Below, piece after piece: positions 1-6,258 of a stretch of 6,298 nt of DNA. Both the position numbers and the translations under genes were made by a program. The notes below the pieces were generated by a model. That model was not told where the DNA came from. It was given only the letters and a program-made list of their open reading frames with translations, and did no database searches. The first letter of the stretch is position 1. Every line of letters begins with the position of its first letter. The DNA is from Lachnospiraceae bacterium UBA3845. GTDB taxonomy: Bacteria; Bacillota; Clostridia; Lachnospirales; Lachnospiraceae. The stretch lies in the NCBI GenBank assembly GCA_002392705.1, contig DGHP01000119.1, forward strand, positions 1 through 6,298, given 5' to 3'.

Positions 1-251
1 AGATGCCTTCTCCGGAAGCCTTTTCTGATTCCGAACCATCCAAGCCAGGCACTGTCCTGATCCTCCGGATAACTGTACAGTCCGATCACCCCGACACAGA
101 CTCCGTCTTCGTAGAGCAGATAATAGCTGTAGTCGGATTCTCCCTCGATGGATTCCTCAAAATTAGCCCTCCCGCTTTCTCCAGGGAAGAGTTCCTCCTG
201 TATCCGAACAGCGACATCTATGTTGCTTTCCGTAATTCTTTCCAGAGTCAT
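1..251 (-). CDS. GNAT-family N-acetyltransferase, N-terminal part (cut by window edge)
   Basis: About 83 codons are visible, starting MTLERITESN; the C-terminal part lies beyond position 1. The pattern fits the first half of a GNAT fold: an initial strand and helix (about residues 1-20), a strand pair around YSYYLLYEDG and VCVGVIGLYS (about 40-57), then a WLGWFGIRKGFRRRH stretch (about 67-82). That last stretch resembles the strand 4 and acetyl-CoA-binding turn (R/Q-x-x-G-x-G/A region) of the family; the key glycines would lie just outside the window. GNAT enzymes transfer acetyl from acetyl-CoA to an amine, but the substrate cannot be told from this fragment. The ATG at 251 is preceded by AGGGAG with a 9-nt gap, which supports this start. 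It lies 55 bp downstream of the nucleotidase stop with no clear terminator between, so it may be cotranscribed with that gene. Family assignment is fairly likely; role unknown. Confidence 0.72.
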   Translation of the reverse strand, partial: MTLERITESNIDVAVRIQEELFPGESGRANFEESIEGESDYSYYLLYEDGVCVGVIGLYSYPEDQDSAWLGWFGIRKGFRRRH

Positions 252-306
252 GATCTCCGTCTCCCTGCTTTATTACAAATTTCGGCTCACGGCGAAGGTC
301 TGACGG

Positions 307-1980
307 TTACTCAAGCACCGTAATCCTTCCCTGCCCATAAGGATCCGCGTAGTCTCCGCCGACCTCTCCTCCCAGCGTGTCCACGATATAGTCGATCAGC
401 ACCTGGTTGTCGAGCTTGACACTGTCCTGCAGAACCGGCGCGCCGTCATACGCGGTGTATCCGTCTCCCTGCTGGCGAAGCTGATAGTCGTAGCCTGCCA
501 GCGTATAGGTTTTTTCCGGATCCAGCGCTTCCCCGCCGACCATGACATTCTGCACCCTGCGTTCTCCCTCGATGCCGGTACACATACCGTCCTTGTCGGC
601 TTTGCAGGGGCTGTCGATGGCGCTGTTGATTTCAAAGGTCAGTCCTGAGACCTGGTTAAATCCGCCGTTCTCATCCGGTACACTGTGGCAGCTCCATTCC
701 AGAGCGTCCAGAATCTGCTGTCCTGTCAGTTCCAGGACACAGAGCATGCTCCCGAAAGGATGCACCGCAAGGATGTTTCCGAACGTAATATCTCCTTTTT
801 CAATACTGACACGGATTGAGCCTCCGTTCACAAAGGCAATATCCGCGCCGGACTGATCCCTTGCCGCGTCTGCGCACAGATCTCCCAGATTGGTTTCAGC
901 GCGCCTGATCATACGGACAGGATTTCCGGAGCTGTCCACTTCCTTCGGATCGTTGACGGTCAGAGTAACTGCCGTTGAGGCCACGACCTCATTCAGCTGT
1001 TCCGCCAGCTCCTGCTGCGCTTCATTAACCCTGTCGCGGATCTCATTATGGATATTCAGAAGCTCCGGAGCTGAGATCCTGTTGGGCCAGGACCAGATTC
1101 CCGTCTCCACGATCTCTCCCTCAGCGGAAATGTGGCTGTAGCCGATGCATTCCATCTTTGTACCCACAGCGGAACGCGGCACGTCTTCCCCGTCCTTGTT
1201 TTTCATAACTACCTGATCGGTGTCATGACTGTGCCCGTCAAGGAAGGCGTCGATGCCGTTTGTATGGGAGATCACATCCGCATAGGTCCATGGCCTGTAT
1301 TGCGCTCCGTTTCCCATATGGCCGATCACATAGACATAGTCGGCTCCCTCTGCGCGGGCGGCGTCCACGGCGCTCTGGACTGCCTGATACAGGCGCTCAC
1401 CCGTATCATCTGACATAAAGCCGTAGACATATTCCCCGTTCTCATCCTGGAAACAGACAGGGGTGGAAGACGTGATTGACAGCGGAGTCGTCACGCCTAC
1501 AAAGCCGATCTTCTTGCCCGCGGCTTCCTTTATGAGATAAGGTTCAAAGACCAGCTCGTCCATATAGGTAAAATTGCAGCTGATATAAGGAAACTCCGCC
1601 TTCTTGACAAGTTCCAGGAAACGGGGCATTCCGTAATCAAATTCATGGTTTCCGGGAATTGCGACGTCATATTTCAGATCATTCATCAGGTCGATGATCG
1701 CCTCTCCCTTCGAGAGGGTTCCGATGGGTTCCCCCTGAATGGCGTCCCCGTCATCCACCAGAATCGTCTCATATCCCTGCGCTTCCAGGGTATCCCTTAC
1801 CTGCTGAAGGCCTGCGTAGCCGAAGCCCTGGTCTATACCGCAGTGAACATCGCTTGTGAAGAGGATATAGATATCTCCGTTCTTCTCCGCCTTCTCTTCG
1901 GCGGCGCTGCAGACTGTCATGGAAAGCATCAGTATGACAGTCAGCAGGATTCCCAATGATTTCTTTCCCTGTTTCCTCAT
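307..1980 (-). CDS. Secreted bifunctional metallophosphatase/5'-nucleotidase
   Basis: This 557-residue protein has the full UshA/YfkN-type layout. Residues 1-27 look like a Sec signal peptide (basic MRKQGKK, hydrophobic core, cleavage near CSAAEE). No good lipobox precedes C24, so it is probably exported and released. The metallophosphatase domain (about 35-300) carries DVHCG (D44, H46), GDAIQG (D79), GNHE (N111, H112), GHMG (H221) and GHSH (H250, H252), the expected di-metal ligands. The C-terminal 5'-nucleotidase domain (about 330-555) shows NLGDLCADA, FVNGGSIR (383-390), FGNILAVHPFGS and GDGYTAYDG, the family's nucleotide-binding region. The family hydrolyses nucleoside 5'-phosphates or related phosphoesters outside the membrane for nucleoside and phosphate scavenging; the exact substrate is not readable. 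No LPXTG anchor is seen. The start has AGGAG six bases upstream and a consensus -10 box further up. Complete, with no missing metal ligands. Confidence 0.95.
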   Translation of the reverse strand: MRKQGKKSLGILLTVILMLSMTVCSAAEEKAEKNGDIYILFTSDVHCGIDQGFGYAGLQQVRDTLEAQGYETILVDDGDAIQGEPIGTLSKGEAIIDLMNDLKYDVAIPGNHEFDYGMPRFLELVKKAEFPYISCNFTYMDELVFEPYLIKEAAGKKIGFVGVTTPLSITSSTPVCFQDENGEYVYGFMSDDTGERLYQAVQSAVDAARAEGADYVYVIGHMGNGAQYRPWTYADVISHTNGIDAFLDGHSHDTDQVVMKNKDGEDVPRSAVGTKMECIGYSHISAEGEIVETGIWSWPNRISAPELLNIHNEIRDRVNEAQQELAEQLNEVVASTAVTLTVNDPKEVDSSGNPVRMIRRAETNLGDLCADAARDQSGADIAFVNGGSIRVSIEKGDITFGNILAVHPFGSMLCVLELTGQQILDALEWSCHSVPDENGGFNQVSGLTFEINSAIDSPCKADKDGMCTGIEGERRVQNVMVGGEALDPEKTYTLAGYDYQLRQQGDGYTAYDGAPVLQDSVKLDNQVLIDYIVDTLGGEVGGDYADPYGQGRITVLE

Positions 1981-2030
1981 CTCAATCTCCTTCCGTCATA
2001 TTTCTGGCGCCGCAATCGCATCTTTCATTC

Positions 2031-2036
2031 ATTATA
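2031..2036 (-). promoter_or_regulatory. Candidate -10 box for the nucleotidase gene
   Basis: On the minus strand this reads TATAAT, a perfect sigma-A-type -10 hexamer, about 50 bases upstream of the nucleotidase ATG and downstream of the terminator of the ATPase operon. A -35 hexamer at the expected 17-base spacing (TATCAG) is poor, so strength is uncertain. It implies a 5' leader of roughly 45 bases ending in a GGAAGGAG ribosome binding site. Confidence 0.5.
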
Positions 2037-2084
2037 CACGAGAATCTTTATCTCTGATACCGGAATTTGTGACGAATACACAAA

Positions 2085-2117
2085 GACGCCCCACTTCCAA
2101 TATAGAAGTGAAGCGCC
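2085..2117 (-). terminator. Rho-independent terminator of the ATPase operon
   Basis: Arms 2085-2097 and 2105-2117 flank a 7-nt loop. In minus-strand RNA all 13 positions pair, three of them as G-U (GGCGCUUCACUUC with GAAGUGGGGCGUC). In plus-strand RNA the same three positions are A-C mismatches. The 3' side on the minus strand continues UUUGUGUAUU, a moderate U-rich tail. It starts 50 bp after the stop of the BrxD-like gene and insulates the nucleotidase gene from it. Confidence 0.75.
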
Positions 2118-2166
2118 TTTCCATACCTGCAGCACAGAGAAAAAAGCTGATACAGTTCCTGCCCGT

Positions 2167-3372
2167 TTATTCCAGCACATCCTCCAGAGAAGGGATTTCT
2201 TCCTCCTCCTCAAAAGTCTCCCGTCCGAGTTCATCTATTCTGGTATGTCCGGCCTCGCCGTACTGGTAGAGCTGGTCGAGGAATTCGATCGCCGCCCGGA
2301 TCTTGGTCCTCAGAAGATATCCCCCACCGGCCAGGGCGGTCTCAAGAAGGGTCTCTGCCGAGATGTCCGGCGTCCAGTCATAAGCCTGGCCATGGAACTC
2401 CTGCACGCGCAGAAGGGTCTGCATGATCTCCTCCCGGGTAAGCGGTACAAGCTCCGGAGCTTTGATCATCGCATTCAGGACATCCCGGACCAGTGCCTGG
2501 TTCTCCGGCATATTCTGTTCCACGTTCTCAAACTCATGCTTTCCGTCGATTACATCCTCCACATAGGAAGAACTCAGCGCAATCAGGGTAAAGATATTTG
2601 TCAGGCGCTCTTCCCCTTGGAGGAATCTTCCGGTATTCTGATAGGCTTTCAGGCGGGCTTTTTTCCCGAGCCTTCCCATCAGCTCAGCTTCATCCACCAG
2701 GATAACCCAGCCCTTATAACCCAGTCTGTCAAAGAGTCTGCTCATGAAGTAAAAATAATCCATGGCATGCTTTGTTTTTGTGAAATTCGTATTGAATTTT
2801 GCCGGAGTATTAAAAATCCGTCTGTAGATACGCTTCAGCTGGGCATTCGCTATAAAGTCCCCCTCCATATCGGCCAGAAGAGCGAACTTCTCTTCCTCGT
2901 CCTGTGTATTCAGGTAGGATTTCAGGACATAATACAGCTTGTCTGTCTCCAGCTCTTTGGCTGCGTAGACCAGCATGTCGGTCGCCGCGGGAGAATTCGG
3001 TGAAAGCGCCTCCAGCTTTTCAGAGAATCCCGGCTGCTCATGATCCGGCAGATAGGTGTTGGCAATCACCTTCTGATAGAACAGATAGGGCTTGTCCATC
3101 GGCGTCTCTTTGCTCAGAGAAACGTAGGAGACGACACACTTGCTGGCATGTGCCTGATTGAATACCGTATTCAGCAGGTGTGTCTTGCCCTCTCCGTAGC
3201 GTCCTGTGACGATCATGCCGCGGGATCCCTCCCCGTCAAGCACCTTTTCCATGGATTCGCTGATTTTCTTCATGATGCCCGGCCGGGAATCACTGAAATA
3301 CCGGCCGACTGCGCGTGAGGGAACGCCCTGCCGCAGTGCCTCTATGATATGTCTGGCTTCGAAACTGCTCAT
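2167..3372 (-). CDS. BrxD-like P-loop ATPase (BREX ATP-binding, DUF2791-type)
   Basis: 401 residues. The opening RHIIEALRQGVPSRAVGRYF matches the start I know from BrxD/DUF2791 proteins. Walker A is GRYGEGKTH (57-65, K63, T64), followed by the family-like VSLSKETPMDKP (84-95). Walker B is WVILVDEAELMGR (222-234, D227, E228), and a sensor-like TLIALSSS lies at 262-269. Arginines at RTKIRA (355-360) could act in trans, as in other AAA+-related ATPases. The tail is strongly acidic (FEEEEEIP). In BREX types 2 and 6 BrxD accompanies the helicase BrxHI; here a helicase gene lies divergently upstream but no PglX or PglZ is visible. The protein is probably cytoplasmic and works as a nucleic-acid-associated motor or clamp loader, which is inference. 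The ATG is preceded by AGGAGGAG at ideal spacing and overlaps the upstream stop as ATGA, indicating translational coupling. The ATPase call is firm; the specific job is not known. Confidence 0.85.
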   Translation of the reverse strand: MSSFEARHIIEALRQGVPSRAVGRYFSDSRPGIMKKISESMEKVLDGEGSRGMIVTGRYGEGKTHLLNTVFNQAHASKCVVSYVSLSKETPMDKPYLFYQKVIANTYLPDHEQPGFSEKLEALSPNSPAATDMLVYAAKELETDKLYYVLKSYLNTQDEEEKFALLADMEGDFIANAQLKRIYRRIFNTPAKFNTNFTKTKHAMDYFYFMSRLFDRLGYKGWVILVDEAELMGRLGKKARLKAYQNTGRFLQGEERLTNIFTLIALSSSYVEDVIDGKHEFENVEQNMPENQALVRDVLNAMIKAPELVPLTREEIMQTLLRVQEFHGQAYDWTPDISAETLLETALAGGGYLLRTKIRAAIEFLDQLYQYGEAGHTRIDELGRETFEEEEEIPSLEDVLE

Positions 3373-4256
3373 CTCGTCTCCTCCTGCCCTGCTTCCATGC
3401 CCTGTACTTCCTGCAGCACCATAAGCGGCAGTCCCAGCGCGCCGAATTCTGCTTTTCTGATCAGTTCTTCCGCTTTCTCCGCGCTGATGGCCTCATATGG
3501 CTTCTCTGCCCGGTTTGCACTGACGGCCTCATATGGCTTCTCTGCCCGGTATGCGCTGACCTCTTCCGGCCCCCGGGTATCTGTGGATTCTTCCTGCCCG
3601 CTGCCCGCTCCATATGTCTCAAATGGAGTCTGTCCACTGATCAGGGCATTTCCGTAATCTGCCATCTTTACGGACATCTCTGCAAGGACTGCCGGCGTAT
3701 AGATCTCCCGGCCCAGCTTATCCAGATTCACGATATCGTTAAAATTATTAAAGCGCTCCCCCACGATCTCATTCTGAATTCTCATCCACAGAGCCTGATA
3801 GGACTTGAATCCATCATTTTCCTGGTCCATCAGCTTTCTGTCGAAGCCGTAAACAACCATAATATTGCGGAAGGAATCGATCTCGTCAATCATCTGGCGG
3901 ATGCTTTCATAAGTGTCGTCCCTGCGCATTTTCGTATAGCGCACATTGGCTGATCCCGCACGGTTGACCAGAATATCAAGATCATCAATTGACACATAGA
4001 TTCCGTTTTTCCCGCTCAGTCTGACTGTCTCGCACAGCGACCTCAGCATATGCCGCGCATTGTATTTCGTGATCCTGGAAGGAGAAAGGCCAAGTGCCCG
4101 GAGCATGGACAGCTTGACCGTCTTGTCTCCGGAAAGGAAACGCATCAGGATCTCCCTGCTTTGAGGCTCCAGGGAAGGATATCCGAGAATTCCTCCCGTG
4201 ATCAGGGAGCAGCACAGGGCAAAATTGTTGTCCATACGGGGATTGTCCAGAAACAT
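3369..4256 (-). CDS. DUF2791-like ATPase partner lacking Walker A (possibly N-terminally truncated)
   Basis: 295 residues from the ATG at 4256. Residues 1-180 resemble the distal half of BREX-type ATP-binding proteins: NPRMDNNFA, then FLSGDKTVKLSMLRALGLS (about 40-58), ITKYNARHMLRSL, a Walker B-like GIYVSIDDLDIL (85-96, D91, D92), DTYESIRQMIDEIDSF (114-129) and NIMVVYGFDRKLMD (131-144). No GxxGxGK[ST] exists in the protein. The frame is closed upstream by a TGA only 10 codons before the ATG, and no ribosome binding site precedes the ATG, so the start is doubtful. Full-length relatives, as I remember them, carry Walker A on an N-terminal portion missing here. The tail (about 205-295) is low-complexity, with a 12-residue repeat VSA[YN]RAEKPYEA followed by a likely helix. 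It is the first gene of a two-gene unit with the BrxD-like ATPase. It could be a natural regulatory or hetero-oligomer subunit, or a decayed copy. Confidence 0.68.
   Translation of the reverse strand: MFLDNPRMDNNFALCCSLITGGILGYPSLEPQSREILMRFLSGDKTVKLSMLRALGLSPSRITKYNARHMLRSLCETVRLSGKNGIYVSIDDLDILVNRAGSANVRYTKMRRDDTYESIRQMIDEIDSFRNIMVVYGFDRKLMDQENDGFKSYQALWMRIQNEIVGERFNNFNDIVNLDKLGREIYTPAVLAEMSVKMADYGNALISGQTPFETYGAGSGQEESTDTRGPEEVSAYRAEKPYEAVSANRAEKPYEAISAEKAEELIRKAEFGALGLPLMVLQEVQGMEAGQEETR
3484..3555 (-). repeat. 36-bp in-frame tandem repeat, two copies plus a diverged third
   Basis: Units 3484-3519 and 3520-3555 differ at only three positions. Each encodes twelve residues of the pattern VSAxRAEKPYEA in the tail of the Walker A-less partner. 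A more diverged third unit (ISAEKAEE) follows at the protein level on the lower-coordinate side. The near-identity at DNA level suggests recent slippage expansion in a flexible linker. Confidence 0.9.
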
Positions 4257-4306
4257 GTTCTTAAGCTCATCCCGGATTCCCTTCTTTCATAGTGTATTCA
4301 ATTCTG

Positions 4307-4357
4307 ATTATGATGGCATTAAAGCGCAGGAATTGTGAAACACGCGTGCATCATAAT
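4307..4357. repeat. 9-bp inverted repeat around a CACGCGTG palindrome side
   Basis: ATTATGATG at 4307-4315 and CATCATAAT at 4349-4357 are perfect inverted copies separated by 33 bp. The spacer ends with the 8-bp palindrome CACGCGTG (4341-4348). It lies in the likely 5' leader of the ATPase operon, just downstream of its candidate promoter. It could be a paired operator or a weak long-loop hairpin; no function can be assigned. Confidence 0.5.
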
Positions 4358-4389
4358 GAGGGGCAGAAGATACTTTTGTTCCCCGTATT

Positions 4390-4418
4390 ATTTTATATAT
4401 TCCAGTAGTAAAAAGCAA
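4390..4418 (-). promoter_or_regulatory. Candidate promoter of the ATPase operon
   Basis: On the minus strand TTGCTT (4413-4418) and TAAAAT (4390-4395) are separated by exactly 17 bases. The -10 matches five of six consensus bases, the -35 only three. The predicted leader is about 125 nt and includes the 9-bp inverted repeat. It nearly overlaps the candidate helicase promoter, so the two directions could compete or share an operator. Confidence 0.4.
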
Positions 4419-4427
4419 TCTTGGATG

Positions 4428-4436
4428 TGGTATCAT
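4428..4436 (+). promoter_or_regulatory. Candidate extended -10 promoter for the helicase gene
   Basis: TGGTATCAT fits the extended -10 form TGnTATAAT with one mismatch (hexamer 4431-4436). No good -35 is seen at 17 bases, as is common for extended -10 promoters. Transcription would start near 4443 and give a leader of about 158 nt that includes all the repeats and hairpins ahead of the helicase. Confidence 0.35.
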
Positions 4437-4462
4437 AAGATTACTGATCGTCACTGTTCACA

Positions 4463-4552
4463 GCCTGTTTGAAATCGGGTTCCGGTTCGTCGTGCCTGCA
4501 GGAGAAACAGGTTCTGATTTAGGCTCTGATTTCAAATAAAGCCTGTTTGAAA
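4463..4552 (+). repeat. 12-bp direct repeat GCCTGTTTGAAA in the helicase leader
   Basis: Perfect copies lie at 4463-4474 and 4541-4552. Between them sit TTTCAAA (4530-4536), complementary to the end of either copy, and AAACAGG (4505-4511), complementary to CCTGTTT of either copy. TCTGATTT is also repeated directly at 4513-4520 and 4525-4532. The arrangement allows alternative RNA pairings or repeated protein-binding sites. Confidence 0.75.
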
Positions 4553-4558
4553 CAGAGC
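4523..4558 (+). promoter_or_regulatory. Stem-loop in the helicase leader
   Basis: GCTCTG-A-TTTCAAA (4523-4536) pairs with TTTGAAACAGAGC (4546-4558). The result is a 13-bp stem with a single bulged A and a 9-nt loop. There is no T-run after it, so it is not a standard terminator. It ends 42 nt before the helicase ATG and could be a cis-regulatory RNA structure or a DNA operator. Confidence 0.55.
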
Positions 4559-4571
4559 TGCAGGCCTGCAG
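4558..4571. promoter_or_regulatory. 14-bp perfect palindrome, possible operator
   Basis: CTGCAGGCCTGCAG is a perfect 14-bp palindrome starting at the last base of the leader stem-loop, 29 bp before the helicase ATG. Its core half-site also occurs as CCTGCAGG at 4495-4502. A dimeric regulator could bind here, but no regulator gene is visible in the window. Confidence 0.4.
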
Positions 4572-4600
4572 ACCGTCCGGCTTTAACCGGTGAAGAATAT

Positions 4601-6211
4601 ATGTATACTGCTGATGAGAGAAAAACAAAGCACCGCTTGTATAAATGGCAGGAGGACTGCCTTGAAGCCTGGAAAAACAACCAGCAGCGGGGCATCGTAA
4701 ATGTAGTGACAGGTGCGGGCAAAACCTTCCTGGCCTGCGCTGCGGTTGAATATCTGCAAAGTATTCAGCAGGGGCTTCGCGTCCGTATCGTCGTCCCCAC
4801 GGTCGCCCTGGCGCAGCAGTGGCATCATGAACTGCTTTCCTATTTTGGAGAGGAACTTCAGGAAGCTCCCGGCTTTTACTATGGCGCAGTCAAAAACAGC
4901 ACGGATCTTTCCTGCCTGATCTATGTAATCAATACGGCAAGAGACTGTCTTTCATGGCACATTGAAAATGATCTGCGCTCCGGTCATCCGGTCTTTCTGA
5001 TCTGCGACGAATGCCACCATTACACAAGCAGGGAGAACCGGCACATATTCGATTTTCTTACCCCGGATATTCAGTCCTCGTCTGCTTTCAGCTGTCTCGG
5101 GCTTTCGGCTACGCCGTTTGAGGCAGAAGAGCCTTCCATTCTGACAGAAAACCTCGGACAGGAGATCTTTCGCTTCCAGACCATGGAAGCACTGGCCGCC
5201 GGGACCGTTTCTCCATTTATGATCGGAACCATAGCTGCCTCCTTCCTTCCCGGCGAGGCTTTCGAATATCAGAACATCAGTGAAGCTATCGCGATGCAGT
5301 ATGCCCGTCTGCTGGATGCCTTTCCTTTCCTGAAAAACCTGGATTCTGCCGTCCGGCTTAAGACTGTACGGCGGCTGGCAGCAGAGGCGGATATGGATCC
5401 TTCCGATCCGGCAGCCGCATTCCTTCTGCTGCTTTTTCAGCGCCGGGAAATCTCAGTCCTTGCAGGCGCACGCATCCAGTGTGTTCAGGAACTGATCGGC
5501 TCTTTCCGCGGGTCTTCCAAAATATTGATTTTCAGTGAGCGCATCGAACAGGCGCACACGCTTTATGTCCGTCTGTCTGAACAGTACCCGCACGGCTGCG
5601 GGATCTATCACTCTCAGATGTCAGCGGATATCCGCAGGTCCACGCTCCGGGACTTCCGCAGCGGTCATATCCGGATTCTGGTTACATGTAAATGTCTGGA
5701 TGAAGGACTCGACGTTCCGGATGCCGATATCGGCATCATCATGTCCACCAGTTCCGTGAGCCGCCAGCGCATCCAGCGCCTGGGCAGAATCATCCGGAAA
5801 AAAGGAACAAGCGCATACGCCCTGCTCTATTACCTCTACATCTATAATTCGAATGACGACAGTGCTTATCTTCCGGGTCTGGAGAGCATGCCATCCTTCT
5901 CTCTGCGCTATTACTCAAAGGATCATCTGTTTTCCAACCCGGTATATGAAGAAGCAGCGCTGGCCCTTCTTCGGAAAGCAGAACAGAAAGCAGCCGCAAA
6001 AGAAAATGCGGACGCGCTCAGCAGAGAGCTTCTCAGCTGCATCCTGGAAGGAACTGCTCTTGCGGATTACCTGCTTCCCCCGGAAGAGCTGCAAAAGCTG
6101 GAAAGGAGTGCCGAGGCCCTGCACGAAAAGAATTATTATAAGACTCAGCTTGCGATCGGCAGGCTGATACGGGCCGGCGCGCATGATACAGATACTCCGG
6201 CTGCGTTATGA
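4601..6211 (+). CDS. SF2 DEAD/DEAH-box helicase, XPB/COG1061-like
   Basis: 536 residues from the ATG at 4601, chosen over an in-frame TTG at 4547 because that codon lies inside the leader hairpin without a ribosome binding site. GGTGAAG precedes the ATG by five bases (weak). The motifs are complete: Q-motif LYKWQ (Q17), motif I TGAGKT (37-42), Ia VVPTVALAQQW (64-74), II DECHH (136-140), III SAT (169-171), IV ILIFSER (308-314), V TCKCLDEGLDVPDAD (362-376) and VI QRIQRLGRIIRK (389-400). A roughly 110-residue insert (about 180-295) lies between the RecA lobes, and a mostly helical C-terminal extension (about 440-536) of unknown type follows. It should be an ATP-dependent DNA or RNA translocase. 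It is divergent from the BrxD-like ATPase pair, which recalls the BrxD/BrxHI pairing, although the helicase itself is of a different, shorter type. The helicase call is firm; membership in a joint system is inferred. Confidence 0.93.
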   Translation: MYTADERKTKHRLYKWQEDCLEAWKNNQQRGIVNVVTGAGKTFLACAAVEYLQSIQQGLRVRIVVPTVALAQQWHHELLSYFGEELQEAPGFYYGAVKNSTDLSCLIYVINTARDCLSWHIENDLRSGHPVFLICDECHHYTSRENRHIFDFLTPDIQSSSAFSCLGLSATPFEAEEPSILTENLGQEIFRFQTMEALAAGTVSPFMIGTIAASFLPGEAFEYQNISEAIAMQYARLLDAFPFLKNLDSAVRLKTVRRLAAEADMDPSDPAAAFLLLLFQRREISVLAGARIQCVQELIGSFRGSSKILIFSERIEQAHTLYVRLSEQYPHGCGIYHSQMSADIRRSTLRDFRSGHIRILVTCKCLDEGLDVPDADIGIIMSTSSVSRQRIQRLGRIIRKKGTSAYALLYYLYIYNSNDDSAYLPGLESMPSFSLRYYSKDHLFSNPVYEEAALALLRKAEQKAAAKENADALSRELLSCILEGTALADYLLPPEELQKLERSAEALHEKNYYKTQLAIGRLIRAGAHDTDTPAAL

Positions 6212-6219
6212 ATTTCAAT

Positions 6220-6241
6220 GGGATGAATCATCCCTTTTTTT
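6220..6241 (+). terminator. Short hairpin with T7 run after the helicase gene
   Basis: GGGATG (6220-6225) and CATCCC (6229-6234) form a 6-bp stem with a 3-nt loop, directly followed by seven T's. It begins nine bases after the helicase stop. The stem is short, so termination may be partial. The next ATG is only 17 bp beyond the T-run, which suggests an attenuating rather than a boundary terminator. Confidence 0.6.
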
Positions 6242-6258
6242 GATGAGGTGTTCAACTG

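Larger units (their letters stand above)
4257..4600. other. Divergent intergenic regulatory region (344 bp)
   Basis: This AT-richer stretch separates the minus-strand ATPase genes from the plus-strand helicase gene. No convincing protein is encoded in it on either strand. It contains promoter candidates for both directions, a 9-bp inverted repeat with a long spacer, a 12-bp direct repeat, a strong hairpin and a 14-bp palindrome, described separately. The minus-strand side may also mark the junction where the N-terminal part of the partner gene was lost, if that gene is truncated. Confidence 0.7.

Noticed and set aside
2245..3003. 252-codon open frame on the plus strand
   Set aside because: It lies wholly antisense to the BrxD-like ATPase, whose motifs are clear. 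Its own translation has no recognisable domain and no good ribosome binding site.
4267..4290. Seven-codon open frame MKEGNPG ahead of the partner ATPase gene
   Set aside because: There is no ribosome binding site before its ATG, and it is too short to judge. It more likely reflects chance in the leader.
4425..4472. 15-codon open frame (MWYHKITDRHCSQPV) as a possible leader peptide
   Set aside because: It has no ribosome binding site, overlaps the candidate -10 box so most of its start would not be transcribed, and has no run of regulatory codons.
4463..4552. CRISPR-like repeat
   Set aside because: There are only two 12-bp copies of the direct repeat, no regular spacers and no cas genes in the window.
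4547..4600. TTG start adding 18 residues to the helicase
   Set aside because: The TTG sits inside the stem of the leader hairpin and has no ribosome binding site. The added residues do not resemble helicase sequence, and the family's Q-motif begins shortly after the ATG at 4601.
4257..4600. Mobile element insertion explaining the missing N-terminal part of the partner gene
   Set aside because: No transposase remnant, terminal inverted repeats at the edges or target-site duplication could be seen. The short inverted repeats lie internally and fit regulatory sites better.
2167..6211. Classical BREX system
   Set aside because: No PglX methyltransferase, PglZ, BrxA, BrxB or BrxC is visible, and the helicase is shorter than BrxHI and of a different SF2 type. 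Only the BrxD-like ATPase resemblance supports a link.
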